Under the pieces are notes generated by a model that did no database searches, was not told where the DNA came from, and was given only the letters and a program-made list of their open reading frames with translations. The position numbers were made by a program, and so were the translations under genes. Positions 5,722 through 6,764 of a stretch of DNA of 6,764 bases are shown piece by piece. Origin of the DNA: Bacteroidales bacterium UBA4347 (lineage in GTDB: Bacteria; Bacteroidota; Bacteroidia; Bacteroidales; P3); NCBI GenBank assembly GCA_002394185.1, contig DGTB01000003.1, forward strand, positions 1 through 6,764, in the 5' to 3' direction. Numbering within the stretch: the stretch's first letter is position 1; the number at the start of each line of letters is the position of its first letter.

Positions 5722-6764
5722 TTATGCAGCCGTACCATAGCGCTGGGATATGTAATTGTACACAGCATCACGATAGTAATTAATACTCGTGTCGGAATAA
5801 CTCTCCGGCAATTCTTCCCAGAGAATGTCGCGGATGGTGATGATAATGGAAGCCTTGGTTTCTTGCTTGTCGAAAGGATGATCCATCGTGGCCAGCTGGG
5901 CCTTTATCTTCTCCAGCAAATCTTTGGCGACATCCTTTAACTTCTTGATGTCTTCCTTTGAAAGGTCTTCCTTCATCAGTACATCGTACATAGAGAGCTG
6001 TTCGTCGTTCTCAAAACCTTCGTGTATGTAGCGTTTTTCTTCTTCGGTTAGGTCGTGGGAGAGCTTCATCAGCTCTTCGAAGGTCTTTTCTATCGTGGCA
6101 CGGTTCTGATCCTGATTATAGTCGTGAATGATTTCCTGGTACTTCTCGTAAAAGTTGATGCGTGAAGGATTCTCTGCCAGCATCTGGGCAATACGCTCCT
6201 GTAGCAGTTCCTGAATGTCTTTCAATACAAGATTCTTCTCTTTGCACTTGGCAAACTCGCGACGAAGCAGTTCAAAGTCAATGCCACTAATATCAAAACG
6301 TCGTGATTCCGCCACCATTGAAACATCCGAATCCACCTCCAGATGTTCATTCACTATCTCATTGATGGCCACACTCAAGTCTGTGATGTCGGCATGTTTG
6401 CGTTTCTGCTGTAGTTCCTTGAAGATGGCCTCAATGGCATCTTTCTGCTGTTTCATCTCGTGTGTTATATCCTCGCGGTCGAGATATTTCCATAGCTTCA
6501 GCAACGTGGAGGCAAACGTGCAGTACGACTTCCTGATTTCAGCCGTCTCGCACATTGCATTGGCGGCATTCTTCAGTAGTGATAGTTTCTCGAATCTTTC
6601 GGCTTTGATGAGATCATCCAACTCGAAGTTGTGCTCTTTCAGGAAGGCTGTGGCAGCGGCTATCGTCTCTATAACACGTTTGATGAGTTCTTTCTTGTCG
6701 ATGGTTGGGTCGTTACCCCCGTCGCCACCTTCCGGGTTGGCGGTATAGTCGGCCAAGGCTTGGC
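5722..6764 (-). CDS. hsdR: Type I restriction enzyme R subunit, C-terminal part (partial)
   Basis: This is the last 347 codons or so of a gene that enters from the right edge; the frame is open at 6764 (Q-A-L-A-D-Y...) and ends in TAA at 5724-5722. The upstream helicase motor lies outside the window. What remains is the helical C-terminal region of HsdR proteins. It starts after the ALADYTANPEGGDGG linker and includes the LRREFAKCKEKNLVLKDIQE and NFYEKYQEIIHDYN blocks, an LTEEEKRYIHE segment, and a terminal ILWEELPESY...YRDAVYNYISQRY block. It is rich in Lys and Glu and has no membrane segment. In type I enzymes this region docks the motor subunit on the methyltransferase (HsdM/HsdS), and the holoenzyme cleaves unmodified DNA at a distance. 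The other hsd genes probably lie upstream, to the right. GC content is visibly lower than in the genes to its left. Confidence 0.87.
   Translation of the reverse strand, partial: QALADYTANPEGGDGGNDPTIDKKELIKRVIETIAAATAFLKEHNFELDDLIKAERFEKLSLLKNAANAMCETAEIRKSYCTFASTLLKLWKYLDREDITHEMKQQKDAIEAIFKELQQKRKHADITDLSVAINEIVNEHLEVDSDVSMVAESRRFDISGIDFELLRREFAKCKEKNLVLKDIQELLQERIAQMLAENPSRINFYEKYQEIIHDYNQDQNRATIEKTFEELMKLSHDLTEEEKRYIHEGFENDEQLSMYDVLMKEDLSKEDIKKLKDVAKDLLEKIKAQLATMDHPFDKQETKASIIITIRDILWEELPESYSDTSINYYRDAVYNYISQRYGTAA

Noticed and set aside
6313..6322. GAAACATCC in hsdR as a second copy of the transporter insert
   Set aside because: Only about nine bases match, the other arm is absent, and hsdR is uninterrupted there.
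1..6764. CRISPR array, tRNA or rRNA genes
   Set aside because: No regularly spaced repeats, cloverleaf-like segments or rRNA-like stretches were seen on either strand.

Overview
The window looks like part of a chromosome from the order Bacteroidales, probably Prevotella-like. This rests on style rather than on any marker gene: the protein families, lipoprotein leaders of the FTSC and VAAC type, the absence of clear Shine-Dalgarno sequences, and one candidate Bacteroidetes -7 promoter element. All convincing genes read leftwards on the minus strand.

Layout from left to right. Positions 1-301 look like mobile-element debris. An open minus-strand frame at 217..2 begins like an ISL3-family transposase. 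At codons for R-Y-E-G it switches into a 40-residue piece identical in protein to the middle of the esterase encoded at 2429-3496. A candidate IS terminus lies at 277-301. Positions 275-379 hold a 34-codon ORF that begins directly after a hairpin. A strong hairpin terminator at 411-446 closes the operon to its right.

Positions 466-3496 are a tight three-gene operon of alpha/beta hydrolases with gaps of 16 and 12 bp. The first gene encodes a lipoprotein related to Alcaligenes esterase 713 (Ser nucleophile). The second encodes a cytoplasmic hydrolase and the third an exported hydrolase. Both of these carry Cys in the nucleophile elbow (GICGSG and GICGGG), as dienelactone-hydrolase-like enzymes do. 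Just upstream, at 3599-4537, is a lipoprotein with two cupin domains. Its second domain has the His/His/Gln/His metal-ligand spacing of cupin hydroxynitrile lyases, while its first domain has lost the Gln. Together these genes suggest a small-molecule processing set spread over the cytoplasm, periplasm and membrane surface. The substrate cannot be read from the sequence.

Positions 4611-5554 are an EamA/DMT-family transporter gene broken by an insertion of about 44 bp that carries a perfect 10-bp inverted repeat. After a 167-bp spacer with nothing recognisable, 5722-6764 encodes the C-terminal part of a type I restriction enzyme R subunit (HsdR), cut by the window edge. It is visibly less GC-rich than the hydrolase, cupin and transporter genes.

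The most interesting points are the transposase-esterase chimera at the left edge, the palindromic insert in the transporter gene, and the paired Cys-nucleophile hydrolases next to an asymmetric bicupin lipoprotein.
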